A stretch of 59,658 nucleotides of DNA from assembly GCA_022925895.1 (NCBI GenBank), contig JAKSYS010000374.1, forward strand, positions 1-59,658. The letters are read 5' to 3'. Below, piece after piece: positions 1 to 12,689 of the stretch. The first letter of the stretch is position 1. Every line of letters starts with the position of its first letter. A program made the position numbers and the translations under genes. The DNA comes from Fragilaria crotonensis (taxonomy: Eukaryota > Bacillariophyta > Fragilariophyceae > Fragilariales > Fragilariaceae). The notes beneath the pieces are model-generated. The model saw only the letters and a program-made list of their open reading frames with translations, was not told where the DNA came from and made no database searches.

Positions 1-3000
1 GTGCTGGTCCAATATCCGATGTAGGATGTGGCCAATGGCTTGGCGGCTTATGGCTGTTGATTAGAAAACAAGCAGTCCAGCTTAGGAGTACATGTTCGAG
101 AATTCGAGTATAGATGCGATGGTGATTGACCGCGAGTCATGGGTGTCATTCCTGGTGAGAATTGCTCTTAACAAAAACCATTATAAAACAACTACTTTTT
201 AATTGACAATTCTTGACAACACACACACCTAGTATCCTTTCCTTTTCAACCACTACAGCTTTGGGAGCATCGCAAGCTCATATTTCTGAACTTCATCCTC
301 ATGGATCAAAGCATTCATTCTGTTCTGTGAAGGTGCGGAAGGCAATATTTCCAGTTTGAAATGACTTCTTCTGCAGCAAAGGACAGCTTTGGGAGCATCG
401 CAAGCTCATATTTCTGAACTTCATCCTCATGGATCAAAGCATCCATGCTGTTCTGCGAAGGTGCAGAAGGCAATATTTCCAGTTTGAAATGACTTCTGCA
501 TCAAAGGAGGTGGTGGCAACAAGTCCTCTCAAAAGAAGAAGGCACCATCTAATGACTGATCCATGCATCTCAACTTGCCACTCTTTGTCTGAGGGATCGT
601 CAGTGGTGCACAAACACATCAGACCAAGACTGCCAACAAGCCTGTAACAGCATGCAATGCAACATGCCGGGAACAGGAGTACAAACATTGTGGTCGGACG
701 GAATTTCTTTGATGAGAGCGTGATGAGAGACATATCCTGATACCATGCTTTCCTCATCACTAGTATGGCCAAGGAAAGAAATGACTGTTGAGCTTGTATG
801 CTGGAACAAGATGGTTATTAGACATTGAGGAGAATGGATCAGTAAAAAACAAATGGCTTTGGCTCAACAGAAGAAGACCAGAAGCAGCGCTCAAAGAAGC
901 CAACTTTGCCGTCGCTGTAGTGGGGAAATACCCCTGTGAAAAGAGAAAGCAATCACCAGCACCTTCCAAAATGTCTCTTGTTGTGAAGGAAGATGACTAA
1001 GTGGTATCTCCTTAGGGACAGCAATGCTTATACCCTGAACCCTAATCAAGACCACGATGACATGAAACATCTTTCTTATAAATGAGTCGGTGCTGCAGAA
1101 AGCACCCTCTACTGCATACTACTCAAAGTAGTTCTTCTTAATGAAAAGAAGTGGCATTTAGGATGGGATGACATTCAGTCCGCTATCATTTCCTGTATAT
1201 TTCCTCAGTGTTTGGCTTGCTTTGATATGGGTGCAGGTGTGATGCCATTTGACATGCACCATCTGAAGAATCATTGAGAGTAAGGAGATTGCAACCTGCA
1301 AGTTCCATAGAACATATGAACAGAAGTCAGATGCATGCACACAACCAGTCTTCATTCTTATCAATAACCATGCTTCACAAACTTTCAAAATCCCATGTTC
1401 ATTCCATGGAACCACATTAAAGTCCAGCATAAATCTTAGTACAACAACTCTGTATTTTACATGAAATTGTTGTGGAAAGAATTTGTTCTAGTAGAGAGTG
1501 AGACTGCAGGGCTCCAAGCAACAAGAACAGAATAACAGGACAAGTTGGCAGCAAGGCCTTGATGTTCTCAAGATTCAGCAAACGTTCTGCAAAATGCAGG
1601 ACAAGGAAGACAAATTTAAAGTTGGCACGCAACAACAACACATCATGCAACAAAGAACATGTATTCCGAAATTCATGTCGTAGATTTCTCCGCTTGTTTT
1701 GCTTTAGAAAATGGGACCATAATTAAGCATTGATGGGGTTGGACAACTTGCAAGGCTCGAAGATTTTCACAATCACCAACATCATCCCATGACAGTGCAA
1801 GAACAATAAGAGAATATGGTCATTGTCCATTCATTCTTGGACACCGATTCCCATGTACGCATCGCATGTTTGTTCAAAAGAAGAGTCGTGACGATTCCTG
1901 TGACTCATTCTAAAGTATGAGCAAGTTCAGTAAGGCTGCCTTCTAGACAAGTATGATAGTACTAGTTTGATATTATTGACAGGCAAAACTATCCCTGAAA
2001 AATCAAAGCGGCATCAATGAAGCAAATGAATGGTTAGCCACTGATTGAATTGAGTCCAGTTGTTGAAATCTGCTCCTCATCTACCTAGCACATGCATCTA
2101 CTGTTGCATCATACCAAAATCTACTTCAATTGGAGGATGCACATTGATAATTGAGGACAAAACATATACTCTGGCATAATTTGCTACCAAAATCACATTA
2201 CAATGGTGATTTTGATGATGATGGTAGTGATGATGATAGTGACATGAATCTCAACATTTTGCAGCATCTTTCATTGTTACAGTATATGAATTCAATGGCC
2301 ACCCTGCTTTGATGGTATGGAGCCATTATTAAGCTTTGCATGCATTTTGCTTTGTTGTTGACAGTCTCAAATCATGAGCAATTGTTTGCAGGAAAACTAT
2401 GTTGTGCACCAAAGTATTACTGCCGTAAGTAAGTCTTCTAAAACTTTTACCTCAAGTGACCTGCTTTGTAATGGCAAACTGCAATGATTCCATGCTTGAT
2501 AAGGTTATCTTTTCACTTTAAACTAGTGGGCAAAGAGGAGTCTAGCAAGAGAATCAAAACATCAAAGGATTGAATTTGGAATCATCGCAGTACGCTTTGA
2601 AAACAATTTGTCTACATACTGTGCTTATAAACAAAAGTTGTACCTGGTAGTGAAAATTTCAGGATCAATTGTGAAACTGCTTGCACCCTACTAGTAAAGC
2701 GTACTGTTGAGTACTCCAATACTCCAGAACTGTAGAAGTGGTTATTACCTGAAAACCATGTTATCAATTGAGGGCGGCATTATCGTCAACGACAAGAACT
2801 TATATTGATCTAAAGACAATGTAACCTTTGTCGTCGTGATTAGGGCTTTATCATAACAAACACAATGGAGCTGTGATTTAGAAGATACTTCTTGTTGACA
2901 TGCATGATGATGTTAAAGGGTTCCTCAAGGAGTGAAAATACTGCATTGCAAATTTCAATTTTCATTATAAAGTAACTGCAAGTAATTAAGTGGTAAGTAC

Positions 3001-3845
3001 AATGCTTTGTTCAAGGCATCGGTATTTAGCTCTCCATTGTCTCACATTGTTAAGTTGATATGGTTGACTTTTCCGTTCAAAAAACATGAAGCAACCTGGA
3101 GCAAACTTGTAGCCACGACAATGATTCCAATACAATAGTTTAGATGTTCAAGAAAATTGACATCCACATGAATCCATTCAATCCTAACAATGTTCTTGTC
3201 ATTGTTAATCTTTGTTATCCTTCATGTCCATCAACAATGATGCTCCTGCCATTTCAAGTCGGCAACATCATCCTTAGTATTGCCGAGGCTGACGACACTA
3301 ACGTGCTCTTCGTGAATAATAATTTGAGTTCAAAGAACCATGACGACTACACCCTCAGTAAAATGATACTACACTTGGGCGTTGGTCAAATTCTTTCACA
3401 CAACCATAGGTTTCCAAACAGCAGGTGGTGGTAGCATGATTCCTTCCTTCCTGTGGGTCCCCATGCAAATTACGTGATTCCATTCCACCACGACATGAGG
3501 AATATCTTCCTGGCTGTCGGATCAACTACATGACCCAAACTATGAGCTCGAGTGACGACCACTACTATCATTGGCTAATGGAAGCCCTTCGACCTGCCCC
3601 ACCCCCCTGCCTGGAGTGAAGAGCTATCAAAAGCAGATCCGTCGATTCCACTGCAGTCGGCAATATAGCTACTGTATCCGCCCAGTGTTCCATTACCTAA
3701 TAAAACTACGATCGCAACAGAAGTGGTCTCCCAACATTTAGGATAATCTATAACTATCACCTCAACATTAATAATCATTTTGCAATTGAGAGACTCTGCA
3801 CTTCATGTATCGACACACGAGCAAAGCCTGATCACAGCGAATTCA
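1..3845. other. AT-rich stretch without a recognisable gene
   Basis: No open frame exceeds about 112 codons, and none shows a domain I recognise on either strand. Base composition is clearly more AT-rich than in the neighbouring genes. The stretch contains a 128-bp tandem duplication near the left end and a GAT-rich simple-sequence patch around 2205-2250. The most protein-like frame, at 3144-3434 (+, 96 codons), matches nothing I know. The likeliest explanation is old, decayed repeat sequence. The 3' end of the Galpha gene lies just to the right. Confidence 0.5.
255..505. repeat. Direct tandem duplication, two copies, period 128 bp
   Basis: The block beginning ACAGCTTTGGGAGCATCG at 255 recurs at 383 with a handful of substitutions and a short length difference near its end. 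Both copies run through a shared segment ending GAAATGACTTC. The copies are similar enough to indicate a fairly recent local duplication. No reading frame is conserved across both copies, since the first has an in-frame stop, so coding potential is not supported. Confidence 0.85.
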
Positions 3846-5290
3846 TTAGTCGGAGCCTAGGAACCCTGATCGTCGCAGATTGTCTGTCATGATAATAGTT
3901 CGCGTTGAATCAAGGACAAACTCCACTGTTCGAAGGAGCAAGAGTACGGGTGTTAAAGCACAGCATAAGGAGAATCCATCAGCGTTCACCCCGGCCACTT
4001 ACTATTATTTGTATCAGTTGCACACGTAACGTGAATAAACGAGTCGTTGAACTCGTCGTCGATCAGGCAGTCCTTAAACTTCTGAATGAAATACAAGACG
4101 CCGTGATCAAAGTCTTTTGGTGGCCCTGCGTAATCATTGAACGGTCTCTGGGCGGCGATGTCTGAGTAAAGGATCTTCTCCGCAAAGATATCCTTCTTAT
4201 TCAAGAAAAGCATGATCGATGTCTTTGCAAACGCACGGTTATTGCAAACTGACCGGAAAAGCTCCAGCGCCTCAACCATTCTATTTGTCCTCCTTGCCTC
4301 TGCAAGAGCCTGATCGTATTCCGAAAGAGCCGCAACAAAGATGACGGCGTCTACATGGTCGAAGCAATCGATCCACTTGCGACGCTCTGATCGCTGTCCG
4401 CCAACATCATACATTTCAAAATCGATGCCGTCAATTCGGTACCGCTCCATAACAACTTGAGTAGTTCGTACACGAGCGAGCAGGATATCCTGGGTGGTCG
4501 GTCTAAACGAAGGAGAGGCAATACGCAGTGCATCCTGAAAGTATTCCTTGTGACTATCGATAACGTTGACAGCAGCTCGCTTTGACCATACTTCCTTCAT
4601 TGTTTTTGACTGTGGGAGCAAAGATATGATAAGATAAACACATTTTATTTGATCATCCTTGGCAACCAAGTCAACACTCACCTGCCACAATACCCGAATC
4701 GCATCGACTAGTTGAAGAAATAGTTTCGCATCATTATTTGCGGCAAGTCCGGCGCGAGGACTTTGTCCCACCCAGTCACGTGGGTTTGTATTGGAATCGC
4801 CATTCTGAGGGCTCTCTTCTGTGCCTAAGGCTGTGTTATCCACTAGGTGAGAAATGAGTTGGTCGTATGCCTCTTTGGGGGTCATAGTGAAGTCTCCATC
4901 CTCGGGGATAGGTTCCGCTGAAAGGGCATCTTCCAAACCAAGACTCCGCAAATGGGCACAGAGCTTCCTCGTAGCAACGATGATGTTGGATCGAATCACC
5001 ACACCATACATTCTAAGGTCATCGTCGGACCTGGGCGACCCGTGAAGAATTCGCATCTGCTTGAAAATAGTCGATTTTCCAGATTCACCAGCTCCGAGCA
5101 GAAGCAACTTAACCTTTCCTTCTTCTTGCTGCCGTGCGCGATCCAGATCCCGATCAATTCCACTAGATTTTGCAACTTCAGCGGGATCATCAGCCACTGA
5201 TCTGCGTTGATTTTCATACGTAGATCCAGGAGTCGCTGGCGCAGCCGATGAGGAGCTGTTGCCCGCATCTGAGGAAGCTCCGCAACCCAT
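3846..5290 (-). CDS. Heterotrimeric G-protein alpha subunit
   Basis: Membrane-attached GTPase that relays receptor signals. It has three exons: 5290-4682, 4609-4003 and 3925-3846. Intron 1 (4610-4681) is exactly 24 codons long and open, so it hides inside the long reading frame; GTGAGT and CACAG mark it. Intron 2 (3926-4002) starts GTAAGT. Splicing gives about 431 residues. Visible motifs are the N-terminal MGC (Gly for myristoylation, Cys for palmitoylation), the P-loop GAGESGKST, switch II DVGGQRSERRKW, the guanine-specificity NKKD and the TCATDT loop. The last exon supplies the alpha-5 helix and ends GFLGSD, so it lacks the Cys four residues from the C-terminus found in Gi/Go types. The roughly 55-residue hydrophilic N-terminal extension is longer than in animal Galpha. 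No frameshift is seen. Family assignment is secure; partner receptor and effector are unknown. Confidence 0.97.
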
Positions 5291-6230
5291 CTGCTGCTCC
5301 TTTCCTTAGCGTCACCAAGTGTTTTAAACCGAGATGATAACACTAACGATTCGATTGATTCCTATCGAACCAACCTATTCAAAGGGGCAACGAACCAAGC
5401 AAACAACGGGTTAGATTCCCAGGACGGGTCATTCCCAAAGCCAACAACCGAGGGTGGTTGATCGTGACGGCTTGCAACACCGTACAAATTGTACTCTTAG
5501 TACACGATTGTTCCCAAATACACGATCGAAGTATCTACATTCCGAAGAAATTTAACAAAACAAAGATCACTAAACACAAAAAGACATGGAAGCTAAAAAT
5601 ATCGCATCACTTGGCTGGGAGAAACCAAAGGTTACGACAGGACGCACCTTGCCTTTATCGACCTGCTGAAAACGACAACGACGCTTTACTTCCTTTTCGT
5701 ATCGCTCCGGTTGCCAACACTGCACAATTGGATGAAACGATTGTCAGTGAGTTCGAAAGGAATGGGATTCGAGAGTGCTCAAGTCGGATATGTCAATCTG
5801 TTGATGACAAGACTGCAACACGTAGTACAGCTTGGTTAACTGCGACGTTCATTTATACTTGATTTACGACAAAGCATTAAAATCATGCGTCTGTACGACG
5901 ATCGTTGGTCTTGGTGATAATCTGACCGGCCAGCGCAGCGAAAACGCCACCGACCACCTAATTAAGTACTCGGAGTATTCTGTACTCTGTACAACGGAGA
6001 AGCGTACTACCACCGTAGTAGAAGGGGTTGTACGGTTGTACGAGTACAGTACGTCGAGTACTTGTACGTTGGAAGTATGCGTACCACGTATGCATACCCG
6101 TCCCATGTGCAACTTCTACTACAGTACTTGTGCCAGTACCGTGGTAGTCAGAGTGCGTCCCTTTTTTGCTACATTGTACAGTACTAGCAATTTGGAGGAC
6201 TTTCCACTAGAGGTTGACAATAAGTTATGA
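5291..6230. promoter_or_regulatory. Upstream region of the Galpha gene with a GTAC-rich cluster
   Basis: The region holds the presumed 5' leader and promoter of the minus-strand Galpha gene. From about 5940 to 6190 the palindrome GTAC occurs about 15 times, often within longer palindrome-like words such as AGTACT and TGTACA. About one occurrence would be expected in random sequence of this size. Frames here (for example 5458-5862, +) show no domain and I do not accept them as genes. A regulatory function is inference; only the enrichment is seen. Confidence 0.5.
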
Positions 6231-9200
6231 GGTAGTAACCTGGGTTGGCGCGCATTTCCAGCTGCTGTCTAACATCTCTTCCACTGAAGTTGCTAATTCA
6301 TGGCTGCTTTCCAAATAAGCATGGTTATTTCACACACACTGCTCCATAATCATAAGTGAGCAATAACCACTTGACGGCTGCAAATGGCAAGGCACCCAGA
6401 GGCAATACCGATGCATACAATCGAGCCTTGGTCAGGTCTCTCCAAGCCTATTACACAGCATGAATGGCATCCAAATAGTCTTTGTCATGGGCTTTCATAG
6501 TGACAAATAATGGTGGTTGAGGATGACCCACCAGTACAATATCAAATCAATAGTAGACACAAAGAACCATTTGCTCTGAAGCAGCCAGCAACCAGCAATC
6601 ACTTTGTTTCCAATAAATCCTCCGTTGATTCTGGAGCATCATAAAAACATGTTGATCAATACATCATCTTGCACCCTATTAACTTCCCTGTCACCCAAAC
6701 TCTAACTACATGCCCAATTCATACAAGACACGCAGCACCAATCCAGTTCCACTCACATGTTAAGCTTCTTTGAATGGAAGGAGCTCATAATTCTTGTTGT
6801 TGTTGTTGCGTTGCCATCCACAGTAGCGCGCAGACCCTTAGGTAGTATGATACCATTCTTGTTCCTGTTGCAACAAACGGTGTCTATCTCCCTGACTGAG
6901 ATGGTGACACTCGCCTTAGCATGGGAGCAACAATCACATAGCCTTTCACAACCACGTCTTACAACGCCGATCAGTTTTATGGCAACCCAGGAGACAACAG
7001 ACCAAACCGGCAGGAGTGCAAGAACACTTTGACTTGAAACTTCTTGACGGACAAAAGAAGTGATGATGATAAAATAAACTGTTGTGTATCAGGACAGAAA
7101 CAAAAGAAAAGTAACTAGGTCCCTCACCATAGGAAAAAGGAAAATGAGTACAACACTGAGGACAAGAAAACCTTTTCCACAGCATATCTATGAATATTCC
7201 AGAAAAATGCAACTTGGTACCGAAAATTACACACTGTTTAGACACAATTCGATGGAAAGAATATGAAATCAAAAGAGACGAGACAGTTAAATGACAATCT
7301 GATTGCACAGAATATACAAATCCAAAAGTGAAATCTGCCGCAGCAGAATTGATGTAATAGACAATTCAGAAGTCAAATATCAAGGAGGAAAGATTGACTG
7401 AATTGCACATAGTAGCAAGTTAGCTATCCAAAACATTATTTGCTTTAATGCCATTGTTGTTTAGTCCATACCCATGACATTTGAACAACAGCTAAATCAA
7501 TGCTCATTTGAATCAAATTAATTAAAGACGAGCGCCTGACAACAATATACGCCTTCAAATGACCATGTGACCAAATGGGGCCTTCTGACAATGTTCCAAC
7601 GCGATACCGAAGTGACAATTAAATGACATCAGCCGACCTTTCTAAGCATTTCTTGGGTCCATATTATGTGGAAAGCACGGACACGCTGGCCAATGATTAA
7701 CTCAAGAACACTGCCAACAACGGTCACTAGCACTGTTTGCATTTTGAATGGCAGGTGAAAGTGCACGAAGAGGAGCAGCACCATGTCACAATGGAGATAA
7801 TGGAGCAAACATGGACAAAGACCCGAAACTGAACAAGATTTGTTTTCTCCTCCACGGTATCAAGACCGATAAGTTCGATGCCGTGAAGTCCCGCACTCCG
7901 CATCATGTCCAGCCAAGGTGAGGCTTAGAATTATTTTGATGTTTGCTTCAATTCTACCAGGGGCAGTATTTTTTTAGGCAGATGGGAAGGCTAAAGCCCA
8001 TTCCAACGGTTAATGTCTCCAAATAGAAGTGCAGCAAATTCAAAGCAGACGCAATTACAGACTGGTACTTTTCCAAAAGAGGAGTTACACTCCTTCCCTT
8101 GTCCTCAACACACCTTTCGGGGACACTTACCCGCGCTGATGCCAAAGATAGCACAATCAATAAATTGATGGGTTAGTACTATATGACCCCCTGTCACTCC
8201 AGGAGAGCATAGTAAAATCAAGGTTTCCCAGCGCTCAAAAGTCGGCTATAGAGGAGAACACAAATTCCTACCTCACCTGAACTTCACCAGCCAAGAAAGA
8301 CACGCCAGATGACCCACAGTAGATATCATATGCCAAACAGGAAAATGTTCCATGAAGTATGCTTTAGAAAAGGGTCCAAATAGGCGCACTGACTACGTCT
8401 TTATGTCTCTCTTGAGTTTCCACATCATATTCAAACTCCAGGATGTTGGTGCTGGATTGGATGGTGCATCATTATCCTGGTGGCTTAACTGACAAATCTC
8501 TCTGACCTTCAATGGCAATTTGGTGCTGACCCTACTAATTACATCAGGAGTTGGTGAGCAAGGCAAGAACAATGCATCATCAAAACAGAAACAATTCGAT
8601 CCTCAGCAGCACCTCGTAACGTGCGATTGGGAACCAATATGCAAACAGCCCAATTTACCAGCCATAGATGTGACGACACAAAGTGGAGTCTGAACCATCT
8701 CGCATCCGACCCTTCTTTTCAGGAATTTCGGACAAAAAATGCCAGTTACATTGCCGACACTGGCTCATTTACTGAATGAAATTGCTTGCTTACTACAATG
8801 GGTCCGTACTGCTACTAGTACCATTCCAACATGAGGATGATTGTGGACTGTGCGTGTGAACAGGTGATGGAACTATTCCGTTGGCACTTTTGCAAAGTTG
8901 GGGTTCATGTTTGCCGAACCGCTACCTCAGCCACTTGCCCCGGTCGAACATGACCAAGGCCGCAATGCATGGTGAGACCAAGAAAGATTTGCTTTGGTGG
9001 TCGAATTGATTGATATAAACAAGTTGAGGCAACAAGCTCCTACAATCATTTTCAGTGGGAACACTGCCATCATTTTGCCTTTTGCTTGCTCAGTGTGCAA
9101 ACTTTAGCCTCCCGGTGGATAGACAGCTGAATTTGCCAAAAATGTGATTGCGCAGAACATGTGTGTGGTTTACGACACCAGAGGCAACCAAAAACAACAA

Positions 9201-10739
9201 ACGGCGGACGACAACGTTGCGGTCGAAGGTGCGGGTACATATATTCATCGCGGTTACCAACGGCTGTTCAAGATGACAAAGCATGGGAACTCAATGGTAT
9301 GCATTACTCTGGAACAAGATGACACACTTCGTAGAAAAATGTGGATCTCAAGGAGTCAAACCTGATTACTAGAGTGTCAGAACGACAACCAAATGGCAAA
9401 CTGGATTGAGAAAAGAGATGGTTTTGCTTGGTGGGTTATGTATTATACTGGAGTGCAACAATGCAATTGCATCATAGCTGCGGTGATAGCCACTTCCATG
9501 AACAAACACACACGTTTGGAGTGAGGCCCCAGAGAACTTTGATGAATGTGCGTGACCACTTGCTGGACAATTCAGCCAATTCCTCACTGTATCAGGATGC
9601 GGTCCAATGGAGATCACCATGATAATCTCCCAATTTTTGACAATGAAGCCAGGCCTCTGCAGACAAAGAAGGAATTCTGATGCCATCTCAAAGGACAAAA
9701 TGATGGAGGGCTTTCAGAGGAAAGCCTAATCAATGGCTGGTGATCACATCACCAAATTGCAACCCACATCGGTAAATGGACACAAGAACTGTGCCCTGCG
9801 AATCTGAAAGAATTGCACAAATGCTTGCTTGTTGTCACCTTCAATGGTCTTGAGCAGAAAACTGCGTGCAGTACTGAGAAAGGCATGTCAGATGACCGCG
9901 CCGTCAGATAAGGGAAACGGTGAAGGTTGTAAGGAAAGGAATTAGGTAGTGATGCTGGTAGAAGGAACAAGGTGTGTGAGCAATGTGTGATCGTGAAGTC
10001 AGCCTTTGCATGATCATTCCAAAACCGTGGGAGAAGTTCAAGACCAACAAGACCTATGGTACAGACCCACCTGAGAGGATGACAGATGCCAACCAATACT
10101 GCAACTACTGCTATCCTCTTAAAGGTTATGCTATCATGGTGGTTCATCATTGTCCATCATGATCAGAATAAGTTTAGATGGCAATGCATGTCCATCTATG
10201 GCCTGCTGTCAGGAAGTAGCAAACATGTATGACAATTGGATGAAATATGTTCAGGTACCTGACAACCTTTGGTCACTTTGCGACAAATATAATAGCATCA
10301 AGCATTGTTAAATCAACGTTTCTTTTGAGGATGTCATTTTAGCTAGTAGCCCAATTAGTTCACTTTAGCAACTCATAAATGGTGTCTCCTTGTATTCTTT
10401 TGCTGTTTTTGTTGCTTACAAACAAATGTCATTTTGAACAAAGCCACAAGCAAAATTGCTGCTTACCATATATGTTTATAACAAGAGCGGTAAAAAGAAT
10501 TGTTTATGTCGTGGGTTAGACACCTAACACCTAAGGTTTCCATGCTGTAGTAAGCAATGTATATTGTTGATATGCCTGCATAAGCAATGAGGTTAAGTAA
10601 GTATGAGCATCCAAATGGCTGCTGTTGTGAACGTCTCGACATTTCCCATGAAGTGTTTTTGATCTGGAAGTAGACAAAGCGGAAAAGCGGATCTTTTCAC
10701 AGCTGAACGACGCGAGAGCTTGCTGCTGACACGATGCCA
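6231..10739. other. AT-rich gene desert, probably decayed repeats
   Basis: The longest open frames are about 130 codons and none carries a known domain. The composition resembles 1-3845. The right end leads directly into a readable copia RT/RNase H fossil on the plus strand. The preceding few kilobases could therefore be the rest of that element, too decayed to read, but I could not find an integrase or the catalytic YVDD motif by eye. From about 10560 to 10740 there is weak, stop-riddled resemblance to the linker between RT and RNase H of diatom copia elements. Confidence 0.45.
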
Positions 10740-11560
10740 ATCCTCGACGCTTTGCCATCAATCTTCAACCAACACATAAGATGATACTGTGCTGATGTAT
10801 CAAATGGGACAGATTCACATCATAGCCAAGATGTCAGACCTTGCTTAACATTTAACAATCATGCCACATGGAGGACAGATTGAAGCACTTTCCCATTATC
10901 TTGTTGACAACAAGTAGCTTGAATCATGTTGTTTGCCTGCCCAGCAGACATTGGCATGACCACATTCAGTAAGGAATGTGATTGGAATTCTTCCGTGGAT
11001 ATGTCAGGAGGCAATCCCACCCAATGTGTGCCAAGCCATGCAGCAATGACAATGACCTCCGTAGGTTGGTTGTTGATTCCGACCATGCAAGTTGCCAGCA
11101 ATTCATGGCGGGTTCTTGATTCACCTGAATAGCTAGCCTGAACAAGATCAACCATCAAGACAAGTACAATTGGAGCAGAGTTGCTGTGATGAAACAAGGA
11201 ATGAAAACTCGGCATGGTATCGGATAATGTCACACATGGTGGAAGTACCATTGTTGGGTCCCTTGTTTATTTATGGGGACAATAGGTTCTTCTTCATCCA
11301 CAATGCGAAACATCCAGAGTCGAAATTGAAGATGCGTTTGAACTTGGTTTGCTGCCGTGTTGTCCGCAAAGCGGTTGCAGTGGGCCAATGCTACCCGGGT
11401 AGGCAGGTGTTCACAGAGGACAACCCTACCAACCAAGCGCGAAGACCATGTCTTGCGGGCACTAATGCGACCATTAGTTGGTTTGATTCTTTGCGATATT
11501 ACCGACCAATTTGGAAGGTCGTTTCGGGTTCCCTTAACCGCCCTCATGTCAGCGGCAAAA
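10740..11560 (+). pseudogene. Fossil Ty1/copia (CoDi-like) RT C-terminus and RNase H
   Basis: Switching among the three forward frames reproduces, in order, landmarks typical of the end of copia pol in diatoms. These are a GRIDI-like segment (MGQIHIIAKMSDLA, about 10805), a KECDW segment (about 10975), VDSDHAS (about 11072, the first RNase H aspartate region), VAVMKQGMK (about 11180, the E-F-x-A-M-K region), GPLFIYGDN (about 11252), KHPESKLKM (about 11308) and EDNPTN (about 11415). Stops and frame changes separate almost every block, far more than in the other genes of this window, so this copy is truly dead. No LTRs could be recognised. It is distinct from both elements at 40-59 kb. Confidence 0.7.
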
Positions 11561-11730
11561 ATATGGCTGTGGATTTGCATCTCAGCGACCTGGAAGGTCC
11601 GGCCAAAACAAGTTCTAGCCGTTAAGCTCCGTTACCGGAGTAATTCCACGTACGCTGGCTTCCAATAACGTGTGTTGCGATATTTGTAGCTGGAACGGTT
11701 GATCCAAACGAGCCGGCAAGGTATTCTTAT

Positions 11731-11942
11731 GCTAAGTGAAATTTCACTTACGGTCAGTGAATTCCACTTACCGTAAGTGAAATTCCACTTATGGTAAGTG
11801 AAATTCCACTTACCGTAGTGGAATTCACTGACCGTAGTGAATTTCACTTACTGAAAATGTCTTCATACTGATCTTCGTAGGCGACGTGTCTCTTTCGGAT
11901 TGTGAGTAAGTGAAATTTCACTTTTGGTAAGTGGAATTGCAC
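11731..11942. repeat. Tandem array of palindromic AAGTGAAATTTCACTT-type units
   Basis: At 11731-11852 a roughly 20-22 bp unit of the form GTAAGTGRAATTYCACTTAC is repeated about six times, separated by CGG or ACGGTC spacers. One unit, AAGTGAAATTTCACTT, is a perfect 16-bp palindrome. The outer units are mirror images of each other, so the array as a whole can fold back on itself around position 11793. A further pair of units lies at 11904-11942. No coding frame explains it. It could be a small palindromic repeat family, a hairpin-forming non-autonomous element or a protein-binding array. Confidence 0.85.
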
Positions 11943-12689
11943 TGATCAGGATCCACATGATAAACGCGCCGGCCTTGCTCCTTTCAGTTGAAAAGGACTC
12001 AGCGTGGGAACGATACTCCTACGATGATGTGTCACGTGTTCTCGGATTTTCCACGATTCCGACGGTGCGGCCGGACCTTCCTGAAGGTGCTACTGTAACA
12101 TTTTATCGTGTCCTCGGAGTGGACTACCATCACTATTGCCCACGAACGGCAATATAGCCCTATTCTAGCTACTCTACCTACGAGCACTCGACTGATCCAG
12201 CACGATGCCAATACGACGGAAACAGTACGACACTAATGCGCTACAATGGTCGATGGTCGAGGTGCTGGCGTGACAACACGCTCACTCTTGTCGCTCTAGA
12301 GTCTACGGTAGAGTGAGACGAATGAGCCTAAATTAACGCAAAATCGTCTGCGATACCTTCAACTGTCTGGTTTCGCTCACATGAGCAAGAGCTTGCTTAA
12401 TCCGAGCCATGTATGCATAATGCCACCAGGTACTCGACGACTTCAGCATGAGCTCAGAGTAGTCCGTTGAGGCCGTTGCCGGTCCAAGGCAGCTGCATGT
12501 TGGTTCAGTTATTGGCAAAGTGTCGGCATGTAAATCAACAGCCCTTATGAGACCGATGATTCGCCAATAAAGGTGGCCGCAATGAAACACACTCTCCATC
12601 TGCAACGATAAAATACTCGGTCACATCGTCACATACAACAGGACAATCGGCAAAGAATTAATGAGGTTTCTCTACAGATACTCGATAGT
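11943..12689. other. Spacer, no recognised gene
   Basis: Open frames of 77 codons (11924-12157, +) and 90 codons (12333-12605, -) occur, but neither shows a domain, a plausible intron pattern or a neighbour relationship. The right part will include the 3' untranslated region of the minus-strand S29 gene. Confidence 0.5.

Noticed and set aside
434-1000. Possible piggyBac-like or other DNA transposase remnant
   Set aside because: Fragments such as NKWLWLNRRRPE looked transposase-like, but no DDE signature or terminal repeat could be found.
5458-6230. Overlapping plus-strand frames of about 130 codons
   Set aside because: They lie in the GTAC-rich promoter region, with no domain and Tyr/Thr/Val composition dictated by the GTAC words.
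9090-10150. Several 64-133 codon frames taken at first as possible gag pieces
   Set aside because: No gag core, zinc knuckle or integrase motif could be aligned on either strand.
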